A stretch of DNA of 64,000 bases from Nostoc sphaeroides (GCF_003443655.1 NZ_CP031941.1:5791001-5855000); one strand, 5' to 3'; shown: positions 42,936 through 52,377, counted from the first letter of the stretch. A program made the numbers and translations. Notes: generated from the sequence alone by a model not told the origin.

Positions 42936-45683
42936 CTAATTTGGCGGATCAAAACGATTTACTACTGTAGCCCACAAAATCATTGGTGAACCAACTGCTA
43001 AACAAAATAACCACTGCTGCAAGCTTAATGGTGCTGTTTCAAAAACTTCATTAATTAATGGCACATGAGCAAAAATAATTTGCAAAATAATTGCTCCTAA
43101 AATCCCAAAGCCAATAGCAGGAATATCAACGTTCTCTTTAATTGTGCCGTCCATCTTGGCAATCAAATTCGGGATTAATTGACTAATACTCAATAAATAG
43201 AATATCCGTCCCGCAATGAGAGCGTTAATCGCCATTGTTCTCGCTAAATCGATATTACCTGTAGTTTGGCGGATATATTCAAATACTCCGAATATGACAA
43301 TCCAATTAAATAGAGAAATTGCTAAAATTCGTTGTAACCGACTTCCTGAAATTAACGGTTCATTAGGATGACGAGGCGCTTGCTGCATGACGTTTTGCGC
43401 TTTTGGCTCAAAGGCTAAAGGCACTGTCATAGTAATGGAATTGAGCATATTTAGCCACAGAACTTGTAAAGATAAAATTGGTAAATCTCTGGCTAGCAAT
43501 GTGCTAATTAAAATTGTCATTGATTCACCACCATTGACAGGCAAAATAAAGCAAATTGCTTTGAGCAGATTTTTATAAACTGCCCGTCCCTCTTCTATAG
43601 CAGCTTCAATGGAGGCAAAATTATCATCGGTAAGCAGCATATCTGCGGCTTCTTTGGCAACTTCTGTACCAGCACCACCCATCGCAATCCCAATATCTGC
43701 TTGTTTCAAGGCTGGTGCATCGTTGACACCATCTCCTGTCATGGCAACGATTTCACCTTTTGATTGCAAAGCTTCGACTAAACGTAGCTTTTGTTCTGGG
43801 GCGACACGGGCAAAGACTACACCTTCTTGGGCAACTTCGGCAAGTTCTGTTTTATCCATTTTTGCTAGTTCTGCACCTGTGAAAGCCAGAACTGAGCCAT
43901 TTTTGTTGATGCCCATACGATAAGCGATCGCCTGGGCTGTGATAGCATGATCCCCAGTGATCATTTTGACCTCAATTCCCGCTTCCTGACAGGCTTGGAC
44001 TGCTTTAATGGCACTCTCACGCGGCGGATCGATCATTCCCTGCAAGCCGATGAAAATTAACCCGGTATCAATATCTGGATGATCTAGTGTATTTTGCCCA
44101 TCGGGTACTACTTTTTTCGCTAAAGCTAATACCCGCAAGCCTTGCCGTGCCATAATATTGACTTCCCGCTCGATGCTGCTTTGCCGTAATGTTTCTACAC
44201 AATCTAAGGGGCGGGATTGTCCATCAGTGTTCAACATCAGAGTGCAACGCTGAATAATTGCCTCAACTGAACCCTTGACATAAATAGTCTTGCCTTGGGG
44301 TGTGGCGTGCAAAGTCGCCATGTATTGAAAGTCTGATTCAAAGGGAATCGCATCTACCTTTAGCATTTGCTTAAGTAGGGTAGACTGACTAAAACCTGCT
44401 TTATTTGCTGATGCAATTAATGCCCCTTCTGTGGGATCTCCCATTACTACCCACCTGCCATTCTTCTTTTCTAAATGGGAATCGTTACACAACAAGCCTG
44501 CGATTAAACATTCTTGTAAACCTTTATGGCTGTTGAGGTTCACGGGTTTGTCATCTATCAGGATTTCGCCTTCTGGTGTGTAACCGATACCAGTGAGAGT
44601 ATATTGATATCCCCCGGCATAAATTGCCTGTACTGTCATCTGGTTTTCTGTCAAAGTCCCAGTTTTATCAGAGCAAATAACAGTTGCACTTCCCAAGGTT
44701 TCAACGGCTGGTAATTTGCGGATAATGGCGTTGCGTCGCGCCATCCGGGAAACACCTATGGCTAAGGTAACTGTCACTACTGCTGGTAATCCTTCAGGAA
44801 TCGCGCTAACTGTTAAAGCGACTGCTGCTTCTAAAGCTTCTTGAAAACCTCGAAAGCTTAATCCCACCACGAAGCAGAGGGCTGCTAATCCTAACACCAT
44901 ATACAGCCAATTTTGGCTAAATTTATCGAATTTTCTAGTTAATGGTGTCGAAATATCGGTGTGTTGCTCCATTAACTGGGAAATACGCCCTGTTTCTGTA
45001 GTATTTCCTGTGGCAACTACAACACCAGTACCTTGCCCAAAGGTAACAAAGCCACCTGCATAAGCCATGTTTTGACGTTCGGCTAAAGCAGCATCTGGCT
45101 TAATAATTTGCGTATTTTTCTCTACTGCTAGAGATTCACCAGTCAGGGCAGATTCATCTACTTGTAAGTTTTTAACATTAATTAACCGTAAATCTGCTGG
45201 GACTTTATCACCAGAAGTTAACAGAACAATATCTCCAGGCACTAACTCACCAGAAGCAATGCGTAATTTTTGACCATCACGGATGACGGTTGCTTCTGTG
45301 GTAATTGCTTTGGCGAGAGCAGCGATCGCACTTTCGGCTTTCGATTCTTGAATAAATCCAATGATGGCGTTGGTTGTAGTCACTCCCCAAATAACACCAG
45401 CATTCACCAAGCTGCCACTTAGCGCCTTTACTAAACCCGCACACAACAAAATAATCAGCAGTGGTTGGTTAAATTGCAGTAAAAATTTTAACCACCAAGG
45501 TTTGCTTTTCTTGCCTGTGAGTTCGTTTGCTCCCACTTCAGACAATAAGTGTTTGGCTACTGCACTACTCAAACCATTCTCAGCATCACTATCCAAGCGG
45601 GCGATCGTTTCAGAAATTTCCAAAGTATGCCAAACGGTGAATTGCTTTTCTTGGGATGCAATAGGAGATTCTGCCTGTACCAT
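42936..45683 (-). CDS. P2-type cation-transporting ATPase
   Basis: A 915-residue ion pump. The actuator domain has [19 protein letters not shown] and [11 protein letters not shown]4 has [17 protein letters not shown]; the phosphorylation motif is [13 protein letters not shown] (Asp339); the hinge reads [21 protein letters not shown]. It resembles Ca2+/cation ATPases of the PacL group, but M6 reads [16 protein letters not shown]: the aspartate that binds Ca2+ in canonical pumps (NxxxD) is replaced by Ser749, so the ion is uncertain. The gene is preceded by a 23-bp palindrome at 45702-45724 likely to control it. AGAGGAAGTAAGT precedes the ATG. Confidence 0.93.
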   Translation of the reverse strand: MVQAESPIASQEKQFTVWHTLEISETIARLDSDAENGLSSAVAKHLLSEVGANELTGKKSKPWWLKFLLQFNQPLLIILLCAGLVKALSGSLVNAGVIWGVTTTNAIIGFIQESKAESAIAALAKAITTEATVIRDGQKLRIASGELVPGDIVLLTSGDKVPADLRLINVKNLQVDESALTGESLAVEKNTQIIKPDAALAERQNMAYAGGFVTFGQGTGVVVATGNTTETGRISQLMEQHTDISTPLTRKFDKFSQNWLYMVLGLAALCFVVGLSFRGFQEALEAAVALTVSAIPEGLPAVVTVTLAIGVSRMARRNAIIRKLPAVETLGSATVICSDKTGTLTENQMTVQAIYAGGYQYTLTGIGYTPEGEILIDDKPVNLNSHKGLQECLIAGLLCNDSHLEKKNGRWVVMGDPTEGALIASANKAGFSQSTLLKQMLKVDAIPFESDFQYMATLHATPQGKTIYVKGSVEAIIQRCTLMLNTDGQSRPLDCVETLRQSSIEREVNIMARQGLRVLALAKKVVPDGQNTLDHPDIDTGLIFIGLQGMIDPPRESAIKAVQACQEAGIEVKMITGDHAITAQAIAYRMGINKNGSVLAFTGAELAKMDKTELAEVAQEGVVFARVAPEQKLRLVEALQSKGEIVAMTGDGVNDAPALKQADIGIAMGGAGTEVAKEAADMLLTDDNFASIEAAIEEGRAVYKNLLKAICFILPVNGGESMTILISTLLARDLPILSLQVLWLNMLNSITMTVPLAFEPKAQNVMQQAPRHPNEPLISGSRLQRILAISLFNWIVIFGVFEYIRQTTGNIDLARTMAINALIAGRIFYLLSISQLIPNLIAKMDGTIKENVDIPAIGFGILGAIILQIIFAHVPLINEVFETAPLSLQQWLFCLAVGSPMILWATVVNRFDPPN

Positions 45684-45701
45684 ACTTACTTCCTCTGATT
45701 T

Positions 45702-45724
45702 AGTGCTAAATAAGTTTTAGCACT
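45702..45724 (-). promoter_or_regulatory. Operator-like palindrome upstream of P-type ATPase
   Basis: AGTGCTAAA and TTTAGCACT form a perfect 9-bp inverted repeat with 5-bp spacing, 18 bp upstream of the ATPase start. Half-site-like CACTT and AGTGCTTAT occur further upstream (about 45730-45760), as does TTGACA on the minus strand about 30 bp farther, so a repressor bound here would cover the promoter. The regulator is unknown. Confidence 0.6.
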
Positions 45725-45874
45725 AAAAATAAGTGTCAAATTAAAATAAGCACTAATAAGAATTAACTATTATCATAATTACTTTCAATGCTTGCTCAGT
45801 AGTCATGGAAGTGAGTATGCTTGCCGTTAAGTGGGGATTAAAACCAAGGGCAAAAAACCAAGGGCAAAAACTAG

Positions 45875-46957
45875 GTGAATTTGGATTTGTCTACTCCTTT
45901 ACAATTGGTTGGGCGATCGCTAGAATTTCAGCGAATTGTCGAAGTACTAGCCCAAGATGGAGATTTGCTAATTACTGGCGTACCTGGTAGTGGGCGACGA
46001 ACTTTAGTGCGAGGGGCTGCTCAAGAAGTTGGTGCGATCGTCTTGGAGATAGATTGTATCCGCGCTACAGATGGAGAGCGATTTATCCTCCTGCTAACAG
46101 AGACAATTAGCCAAAACTGGGAAGCAGCACAAATTCAAGACTGGGTAAGCAACTTTGGTAATGAGTTTTTTGTCTTTCATCCAGAAGGCAAACTTAAGTC
46201 ATTGCGTTCCCTAAACCAAAAGCAGTTATGGCAAGCATTTGAAATTTTGCTCAATTTGCTCCAAATTATGGCTATTGGTTTAAATAAGCGGGTAGTGCTG
46301 ATTTTGCAGAGTTTTCCGCACATTCGCTCTTGGGATCGTAATGGTTTGTGGGAAGCCACATTCAGACGAGAAATCAATGTACAAACTCATGTCAGCTACG
46401 TTTTAGTAGCAACCATAGCCCAGATCAGCCATCATCCAGATGAGACAAACTATCCGCTAGAAACTATACAGTTAGCCCCCTTAGCTAATGATGTTTTGGC
46501 ATTGTGGGCTAGGGAGATATTGAATATACAAGGAATGAAATTTGATTCTCGCTCCCAAGCACTGCAATTATTTTTAGAGGCTGTTCAAGGACATATTGGC
46601 GACGCAATGGCAATAATTCGCCGCCTGCAAACTTTTTCTTATCCTGATGGGTTAATTAGTGAAGCAGCAGTGCAGCAGGCAATAGAAGGATTGCTCAAAG
46701 ACTTGTCTTTAGTTTTTGAATCTTTACTCATGTTATTGCCAGCCAATCAGGTGCATCTTTTAGAATCTTTGGCTTTAGATCCTACAGATAAACCACAAAG
46801 TAAAGAATATATTCAAAAACATGGTCTTTCAAGAGGTGGTAGCCTTCAGGGATCGCTGACTGGATTACAGAACAAAGGTTTAATTTATAGTGCTGAACAG
46901 GGTTATCAAATAGCGTTACCTTTATTGGCTTTGTGGTTACGGCAGAGGTTAAGCTAG
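45875..46957 (+). CDS. AAA/STAND-like ATPase with divergent Walker A
   Basis: A 360-residue protein with a GTG start. Residues 1-230 form an AAA+-like nucleotide-binding domain: LVGRSLEFQRIVEVLAQDGDLLITGVPGSGRRTLVRGAA, where the P-loop lysine is replaced by arginine (Arg41), and KRVVLILQSFPHI, a degenerate Walker B. Residues about 250-360 are helical and end in a winged-helix-like fold (SKEYIQKHGLSRGGSLQGSLTGLQNKGLIYSAEQGYQIALPLLALWLRQRL), as in archaeal-type STAND ATPases. It diverges from the P-type ATPase and precedes a DUF362 gene by 73 bp. Function unknown. Confidence 0.75.
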   Translation: MNLDLSTPLQLVGRSLEFQRIVEVLAQDGDLLITGVPGSGRRTLVRGAAQEVGAIVLEIDCIRATDGERFILLLTETISQNWEAAQIQDWVSNFGNEFFVFHPEGKLKSLRSLNQKQLWQAFEILLNLLQIMAIGLNKRVVLILQSFPHIRSWDRNGLWEATFRREINVQTHVSYVLVATIAQISHHPDETNYPLETIQLAPLANDVLALWAREILNIQGMKFDSRSQALQLFLEAVQGHIGDAMAIIRRLQTFSYPDGLISEAAVQQAIEGLLKDLSLVFESLLMLLPANQVHLLESLALDPTDKPQSKEYIQKHGLSRGGSLQGSLTGLQNKGLIYSAEQGYQIALPLLALWLRQRLS

Positions 46958-47030
46958 TACGCGAGATTTTAGAGAATTGGTATAAATAGGAAGATAGAAA
47001 AATATCTTCATTACTGGTAATTTATTATCC

Positions 47031-48002
47031 ATGCAGACTCAAAAATCATCTGTCAGTCTTATTCGGGCTACATCCTACGAACGAGAGGCTTTACGGGAAT
47101 CCTTAGTTACGCTGCTGGAACCTTTTGGAGGAATGGCAGCCTTTGTGAAAAAAGGCGATCGCGTTTTACTTAAACCAAATCTACTTACAGGGTCGCGTCC
47201 TGGTAAAGAGTGTATCACCCGTGCCGAACTAGTTTATCAAGTCGCCCAGATGGTAATTGAGGTTGGTGGTAAGCCATTTTTGGGTGATAGTCCTGCTTTT
47301 GGTAGTGCCAAGGGCGTAGCAATAGCAAACGGCTATCTGCCGATTTTAGAAGAACTCAATCTTCCCATCATCGATTTTCATGGTCAGCGTTACCAAACCA
47401 TCAGTGACAATTTTAACCATCTGCGACTGTCTAAAGAAGCAATGGAAGCAGACGTAGTGATTAACCTACCTAAAGTGAAATCACACATGCAGTTGACATT
47501 AACACTGGGCGTAAAAAACTTATTTGGTTGCGTCCCCGGCAAAATGAAAGCTTGGTGGCACATGGAAGCAGGAAAAGATGCGAACAGATTTGGTGAAATG
47601 TTAGTAGAAACTGCCAGGGCAATTAACCCTAACTTAACCATATTAGATGGCATCATCGGTCATGAAGGAAATGGCCCCAGTAATGGTGAACCTCGCCAAT
47701 TGGGAATTTTAGCAGCCGCATCAGATATATTTGCCTTAGATCGGGCAATGATAGAAATCCTGAATGTTCCTCCCGAACAAGTGCCCACAGTTGCAGCTTC
47801 CCAAAGGCTAGGAGTTTGTCCAGAACTAGCTGCCATAGAGTTTCCGCATTTAAATCCTGACTTATTAAAAATACAAGATTGGCGGCTACCCGACAAGTTA
47901 ATGCCCATCGATTTTGGTATGCCCCGCGTAATTAAATCTACCTTTAAGCATCTTTACACCCGATTTATCAAGGAACCAATGAGTGTTTATGGAAGGGAGT
48001 AG
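47031..48002 (+). CDS. DUF362-domain protein
   Basis: A 323-residue protein with the DUF362 pattern: DRVLLKPNLLTGSRPGKECITRAELVYQVAQMVIEVG, PFLGDSPAFGSAKGVAIANGY, ADVVINLPKVKSHMQLTLTLGVKNLFGCVPGKMKAWWHM and LTILDGIIGHEGNGPSNGEPRQLG. Many DUF362 proteins carry 4Fe-4S ferredoxin motifs at the C-terminus; this one has none, only isolated cysteines. Related proteins are annotated as iron-sulfur or uncharacterised. It probably forms an operon with the STAND-like ATPase upstream. Confidence 0.88.
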   Translation: MQTQKSSVSLIRATSYEREALRESLVTLLEPFGGMAAFVKKGDRVLLKPNLLTGSRPGKECITRAELVYQVAQMVIEVGGKPFLGDSPAFGSAKGVAIANGYLPILEELNLPIIDFHGQRYQTISDNFNHLRLSKEAMEADVVINLPKVKSHMQLTLTLGVKNLFGCVPGKMKAWWHMEAGKDANRFGEMLVETARAINPNLTILDGIIGHEGNGPSNGEPRQLGILAAASDIFALDRAMIEILNVPPEQVPTVAASQRLGVCPELAAIEFPHLNPDLLKIQDWRLPDKLMPIDFGMPRVIKSTFKHLYTRFIKEPMSVYGRE

Positions 48003-48122
48003 TACCGCAGGCCGGAAGTCAAACTAATTCATAATTGATAATTAATAATTCATAATTTAAATCAGTGTTAGCTCTGAACTCTCCACTGTCTTTTTGACCA
48101 CTGATTTAAAAATGAGCGTGGG
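48003..48122. other. AT-rich repeat sequence after DUF362 gene
   Basis: Short TTCATAATTAATTATGAATT-type palindromic fragments and TTTTTAAAATGAGCGTGG. This part and 48283-48345 reappear in inverted order at 54660-54930, so it is the left part of a larger duplicated non-coding segment. Confidence 0.5.
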
Positions 48123-48282
48123 GGCTGCTGTACCCAATACTGTTCGGTTAAGCCTAAAAAATAACTCCAATGTAGGTTGGGTTGAGGAACGAAACCCAAC
48201 ATTATCGAGGCTTTGTTGGGTAACACTAAAGTTCAATCCAACCTACAAATTTTCTTAACCGAGCAGTATTGGCTCTGTACCC
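48123..48282. mobile_element. MITE-like element, TIR AATACTGTTCGGTTAAG (family C) with target duplication
   Basis: The element proper is 48136-48270 (135 bp), bounded by AATACTGTTCGGTTAAG and CTTAACCGAGCAGTATT. It is flanked by GGCTGCTGTACCC (48123-48135) and GGCTCTGTACCC (48271-48282), a 12-bp near-perfect direct repeat that looks like a target-site duplication. Inside is a second inverted pair, TGTAGGTTGG / CCAACCTACA. A paralogous segment at about 54878-54905 carries the site once, without the element. Confidence 0.75.
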
Positions 48283-48345
48283 ATTTCAAAATTTATGAAT
48301 TATGAATTATGAATTAATAATTATTTGGTCAACCTCTACGAGGAA

Positions 48346-49467
48346 GTCAAAAGTCAAAAGGATTATATTCCAAGCTTTTGCGCCATAAGAAAATGGTATA
48401 TTTATTTCCGCGCCCACTGTACGAGAGAAATGAGGGAGACAAGGGGAGAAAAGGGAGCATCTCAATGAGTGCAAAAACACGCCTGCCTTGGCGAATGGAA
48501 TGAGACTGTTGGCAAATTAATAGGGAGTCTAAACCATCAGTCCAAATCCATTTTGATTTCTTTAATTTCAGTGCGTTTCAACGCACTTTAGCTATGAGCA
48601 ATCAATTTATTGCAGGGCGGGAAAGCAACGCCAAACCAAGGTTTTGGGAATGGGGAGTTTAGAAGTTGTTTGAAAAGCCCTCTTGTCGGTATCAAAAGTT
48701 CTAGATCCCCCTAAATCCGCCGATAAATTGGGATTGGGTATTTTGTTCAGATATGAGCAAAGTTTGGCGATAACTCCTACACCTCTACGCCACCTTCTAA
48801 AATATTTTTTAATCTACCTATATATAGATTGACAAAATTGCTGTGATATTACCTATGTTTTAAAATTTTAATTATAAAATATTTGTTTAGTAGTATCACT
48901 GAATCCATGCTGCACACGCAGTTGATGCATGTGTATTTATTCGGTAGCTATCCTTAGTTATAAAAATTATTCCTATCCATTTCTTGTCTAGCATCAAATA
49001 TTTTTGTGTATAACTACTGTATAACAATCAAAAGTACTGAATATTTCTCAGTGCAATTGCTGTTTTGTATTCTGTATCACAAATTAGCAATTCCAGTAAA
49101 ATGACCTTATCAAAGGGATTTTAAGATGTTATACTCATGAAGTATCGGACAAATATGTTTTGCTAATTAATCTTGAAACAGCGAAAAAATGTAATTTATG
49201 ATGCTGTCAAAGTTGGCTTTGCGTATGCGAACCATTACACCCTACAGGGAAACATCTGAAAATATTAATTACAAAATAAAACATGATTTGTTTTCTTGTA
49301 ACTTTGTATTAAGAACTCCATGTATAAAAAGGCTATTATGACAGTTATAGAACTGGTTTAAATTGTATGATTATACACATTCTACAGTTGAAAAATAGCT
49401 AACATAGCATTAAGACTCTCGATAAGACAGTAGACCTACACAGCATTACGAAGAACTTCAATTTTGT
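48346..49467. other. Long gene-poor region before the 61-aa membrane protein
   Basis: About 1.1 kb without a credible gene. The left half has phrases typical of cyanobacterial repeats (GATCCCCCTAAATCCGCC at 48704, CAAAACACGCCTGCC). From about 48800 it becomes strongly AT-rich and continues so to the next start. No promoter or RNA structure could be defined by eye, though the unusual length suggests a long leader or an unannotated RNA. Confidence 0.45.
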
Positions 49468-49653
49468 ATGAATTCAAATAGCCAGTCTGCCAATACCGAC
49501 ACATATTCCCAACGTTTGGCAGACATTGTGGGAACTGCGATCGCTCTATTGACTCTCACCCTACCCGTGTTTGTCATCGCCCACTATTCTTCAACTAATG
49601 TTCAAATCAACCAGCAACCCTTGGTTCAAAATTTCAAAGGAAGTCAAGATTGA
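49468..49653 (+). CDS. Single-span small membrane protein
   Basis: A 61-residue protein: a polar N-terminus ([19 protein letters not shown]), one membrane helix ([23 protein letters not shown], about residues 20-42) and a short polar tail. It has the size and layout of photosystem accessory subunits, but no match to a named one was recognised. Coding character (clear amphipathic-polar-hydrophobic order) favours a real gene, though there is no strong ribosome-binding site. It lies after 1.1 kb of non-coding DNA and before a strong hairpin at 49865-49903. Confidence 0.6.
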   Translation: MNSNSQSANTDTYSQRLADIVGTAIALLTLTLPVFVIAHYSSTNVQINQQPLVQNFKGSQD

Positions 49654-49864
49654 TAAAGCTTTCTAGTAGCATTTAACCAGTACTAAAGCTACAAAAAAGG
49701 AGAAAACTGATTTTGAGAAAATCTCTCTAGATTTGGATGTAGTTCATCAGGAATAAGCTGAAATCTGTATTGTGTGACTCCAGATTTCAGTTGTCTTGAT
49801 AGAGTACGGGCACAAATAAATCCCTCCAACAGCAATCAAGGGCGGGAAAGAATAATACCGTCTT

Positions 49865-49903
49865 GGAAAAAGCGTTGCGAAGTAACTTCGTAACGCTTTT
49901 TCC
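49865..49903. terminator. Strong bidirectional terminator-like hairpin
   Basis: GGAAAAAGCGTTGCGAAG (49865-49882) pairs with CTTCGTAACGCTTTTTCC (49886-49903), 17 of 18 pairs with a three-base loop, flanked by A- and T-runs on both sides. It could terminate transcription in both directions between the small membrane protein gene and ppa. Confidence 0.65.
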
Positions 49904-50133
49904 ATTTCAATAAGAGTGGCAGAGATGAGGAGGATGAGGGAGCAGGGGAGGCAGGGGAGGCAAGGGGGAGAAAAAAATTAGCTCTTTCACCTCAGCAAAA
50001 GCAGCACCCCGCCCCTCTGACTCTTTTCAATGCCCAATCTCTTGGGAAGAGATCCATATTGCCCTAAAATTCTACACGGGGAGCGAAACTGACTGAGTGC
50101 CCCCATGATTCATTGTTATCAGAGGAGTTTTTT
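49904..50133. other. ppa upstream region with purine-rich repeats
   Basis: Contains AGCAGGGGAGGCAGGGGAGGC and CCCTGC-type repeats but no gene. The ppa ribosome-binding site AGAGGAG lies at its right end. Confidence 0.45.
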
Positions 50134-50646
50134 GTGGACTTATCTCGTATTCCTGCCCAACCGAAACCTGGTTTAATCAACGTTCTGATTGAAATTACTG
50201 GCGGAAGTAAAAATAAATATGAATATGATAAGGAACTAGAAGCTTTTGCTCTAGACCGAGTACTTTATTCCTCGGTACAATATCCTTATGACTACGGCTT
50301 TGTACCCAATACTTTGGCTGATGATGGCGATCCCCTGGATGGTATGGTCATAATTGACGAGCCAACCTTTCCAGGCTGTGTGATTGCCGCACGACCCATT
50401 GGCTTCTTGGAGATGATTGACGGTGGCGATCGCGATGAGAAAATCCTTTGTGTTCCTGACAAAGATCCGCGCTACACTCAGGTCAAATCCCTGAATGACT
50501 TAGCACCACACCGCTTAGATGAAATTGCTGAATTTTTCCGTAGTTATAAAAATTTGGAAAAAAAGGTGACTGAAATTCTCGGTTGGCAAGATGTGGACAA
50601 GGTTGCAGCAATAGTAGAAAAATCCGTCAAAGCTTATAGAGGATAA
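50134..50646 (+). CDS. ppa: Inorganic pyrophosphatase
   Basis: A 170-residue soluble family I pyrophosphatase, hydrolysing pyrophosphate to drive biosynthesis. [32 protein letters not shown] at the start, [30 protein letters not shown] with the D-G-D-P-x-D metal-binding motif, and DKDPRY are typical. The frame is open from a TTG at 50113, but GTG at 50134 has AGAGGAG at ideal spacing and gives the expected N-terminus, so it is chosen. Confidence 0.96.
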   Translation: MDLSRIPAQPKPGLINVLIEITGGSKNKYEYDKELEAFALDRVLYSSVQYPYDYGFVPNTLADDGDPLDGMVIIDEPTFPGCVIAARPIGFLEMIDGGDRDEKILCVPDKDPRYTQVKSLNDLAPHRLDEIAEFFRSYKNLEKKVTEILGWQDVDKVAAIVEKSVKAYRG

Positions 50647-50649
50647 TAA

Positions 50650-50752
50650 AAGAGTTAGGAGTTAAGAGTTAGGAGTTAGGAGTTAAGAGTTAAGAGTTAA
50701 GAGTTATAAATTTTTATTCCTCACTTCTCACTCCTAACTCCTCACTCCTCAC
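50650..50752. repeat. STRR array between ppa and panD
   Basis: GAGTTAG/GAGTTAA heptamers (50651-50707) are followed by the complementary CTCCTAACTCCTCACTCC set. The two halves could pair as a long hairpin. Similar to 30306-30527 and 57940-58095. Confidence 0.78.
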
Positions 50753-50807
50753 TTTAATAACTTTTCCTTGTTACAGATTATAAAATCTGCCACCAACCCA
50801 AACTCAA

Positions 50808-51191
50808 ATGCAGCGCACTCTCCTTTTGGCAAAAATTCATAACTGCACCCTCACGGGGGCGAATATCAACTACGTGGGTAGTATCAGCATCGATGAGATG
50901 CTTTTGGAAAAAGCTGGCATCTTACCTTATGAGCAGGTGCAAGTAGTTAATAATGCTAATGGTCAGCGCTTTATTACTTATGCGATCCCCGCTCCAGCCC
51001 ATTCAGGAATAATTGAGCTAAATGGGGGTGCGGCACGTCTAGGCATTATTGGCGATCGCTTGATTATAATGACTTACGGGCAGTTCACTCTAGAAGAGTT
51101 AAAAAGTTACTCTCCTACGGTAGTCATTGTGGACGAAAAAAACAGGCTGTTGGAAGTGCGGCGCTACGATGACCTGCTCAGTAAGGTCTAA
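50808..51191 (+). CDS. panD: Aspartate 1-decarboxylase precursor
   Basis: A 127-residue pyruvoyl enzyme that converts L-aspartate to beta-alanine for pantothenate and CoA synthesis. [29 protein letters not shown] contains the self-cleavage site Gly24-Ser25, giving the pyruvoyl group on the alpha chain. [36 protein letters not shown] is the conserved C-terminal core. Length is normal. The MBL-fold gene at 51203 follows after only 11 bp, so the two probably share a transcript. Confidence 0.97.
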   Translation: MQRTLLLAKIHNCTLTGANINYVGSISIDEMLLEKAGILPYEQVQVVNNANGQRFITYAIPAPAHSGIIELNGGAARLGIIGDRLIIMTYGQFTLEELKSYSPTVVIVDEKNRLLEVRRYDDLLSKV

Positions 51192-51202
51192 TTTCAAGGA
51201 AA

Positions 51203-52114
51203 ATGTCAAATTTTGAGTTGTCGGATTCCCAGAGCTACATAAGAGAAAAATCATCTACCCTGCCAAGTAGCCCAGCAGGTGAATTTATCGTGCAATTTTG
51301 GGGTGTAAGAGGTTTGATTCCCACTCCAAGTAGCAATACCAATCGTTATGGTGGTAATACCGCTTGTGTAGAAATGCATGTAGCTGGGAAACGCTTGATT
51401 TTTGATGGCGGTACTGGCTTACGTGTACTGGGTAAAACTTGGCAAGAACTGCAACAGCCATTAGAAGCCCATTTATTTTTTTCCAACTGCCAATCAAACA
51501 GAATTCAAGGGTTTCCCTTTTTTGCTCCAGCATTTATTGGGGAAAATTGCTTCCATATTTACGGCACAGCTGCATCAAATGGAGCCTCAATCAAACAATG
51601 TCTGTACGATCAGATGCTCCAGCCACACTTTCCTTACCCTTTACAGGTAATGCAGTCGGAATTGCAGTTTTACAATTTGACTCCAGAAAGTGACGTGAAG
51701 CTAGATGATGTCACCATTACAACTGCATTAATTAATCAAACTCAGAGGTCAGTTGGCTACCGAGTCACTTGGCAAGAATATAGTGTTGCTTACATCACGG
51801 ATTTGCACCAGAATGCCGATCAAGTGGAGCGAGAGCGGATTTTACAGTTCATTCAAGGCGTTGACTTGCTGATTGCCAATGCTACTTACACTCCGCCTAC
51901 ATCTCACAACCATGATTCAGCTGATTTACTCTGGCAAGCTGCGGTGAATGCGGCTCTGAATGCTGGCGTTAAACGGCTAGCCATTTCTCATCATCACCCA
52001 GATGACCATGATGATTTTCTTGACCAGGTTCAAGTCGATGTTAAATCTGCCTTTCCTCAAGCCATAATAGCCCACGAAGGTCTAGTATTAGCCGTTGGTG
52101 ATATGACTAAGTAG
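51203..52114 (+). CDS. Metallo-beta-lactamase-fold protein lacking the HxHxDH motif
   Basis: A 303-residue MBL-superfamily protein of the group with FIVQFWGVRGLIPTPSSNTNRYGGNTACVE and LIFDGGTGLRVLG at the N-terminus. Where active relatives have SHTHWDHIQGFPFF, this protein has SNCQSNRIQGFPFF: Asn95, Gln97, Asn99 and Arg100 replace all four metal-binding residues, while the surrounding IQGFPFFAPAF is kept. A later His-rich segment (ISHHHPDDHDDFL) remains. It is therefore unlikely to be a metal-dependent hydrolase and may have become a binding or regulatory protein. It is 11 bp after panD. Confidence 0.88.
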   Translation: MSNFELSDSQSYIREKSSTLPSSPAGEFIVQFWGVRGLIPTPSSNTNRYGGNTACVEMHVAGKRLIFDGGTGLRVLGKTWQELQQPLEAHLFFSNCQSNRIQGFPFFAPAFIGENCFHIYGTAASNGASIKQCLYDQMLQPHFPYPLQVMQSELQFYNLTPESDVKLDDVTITTALINQTQRSVGYRVTWQEYSVAYITDLHQNADQVERERILQFIQGVDLLIANATYTPPTSHNHDSADLLWQAAVNAALNAGVKRLAISHHHPDDHDDFLDQVQVDVKSAFPQAIIAHEGLVLAVGDMTK

Positions 52115-52137
52115 ATCGCATTTTGATACAAAAGATT

Positions 52138-52220
52138 ACTTCGTAGTGAGGGCTTCAGCCCTCATAAAAGGACTAAAGTCCTCATTACAAACCTTGAATT
52201 ATTCACGCTGCTCTACTTAG
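52138..52220. mobile_element. MITE-like element, family B, short copy 3
   Basis: TTCGTAGTGAGGGC and its inner arms lead to AGGACTAAAGTCCTCATTACAAACC and TTCACGCTGCTCTACTTAG, a diverged and shortened copy of the elements at 19952-20111 and 31792-31923. It is followed directly by a family E-like end (AGCAGTCCTAAAT). Confidence 0.58.
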
Positions 52221-52244
52221 CAGTCCTAAATCATTTGTGAAAAT

Positions 52245-52377
52245 TAGGGACTTCCAAGTAAAAAAATATTCCATTGCTATTGTTGACTGTTGACCGTTGA
52301 CGGTTCACGAGTTTTCAGTCAACAGTCAACAGTCAACGACTTTAATGTGGAATAATTTATTTTTTGGAGTTCCCTTA
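52245..52377. mobile_element. MITE-like element, family D, copy 2
   Basis: A 133-bp segment bounded by TAGGGACTTCCAAGTAAAAAA and TTTTTTGGAGTTCCCTTA. Its interior contains a second inverted pair built from GTTGACTGTTGACCGTTGAC and GTCAACAGTCAACAGTCAAC. Same ends as 21898-22055. Confidence 0.66.
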
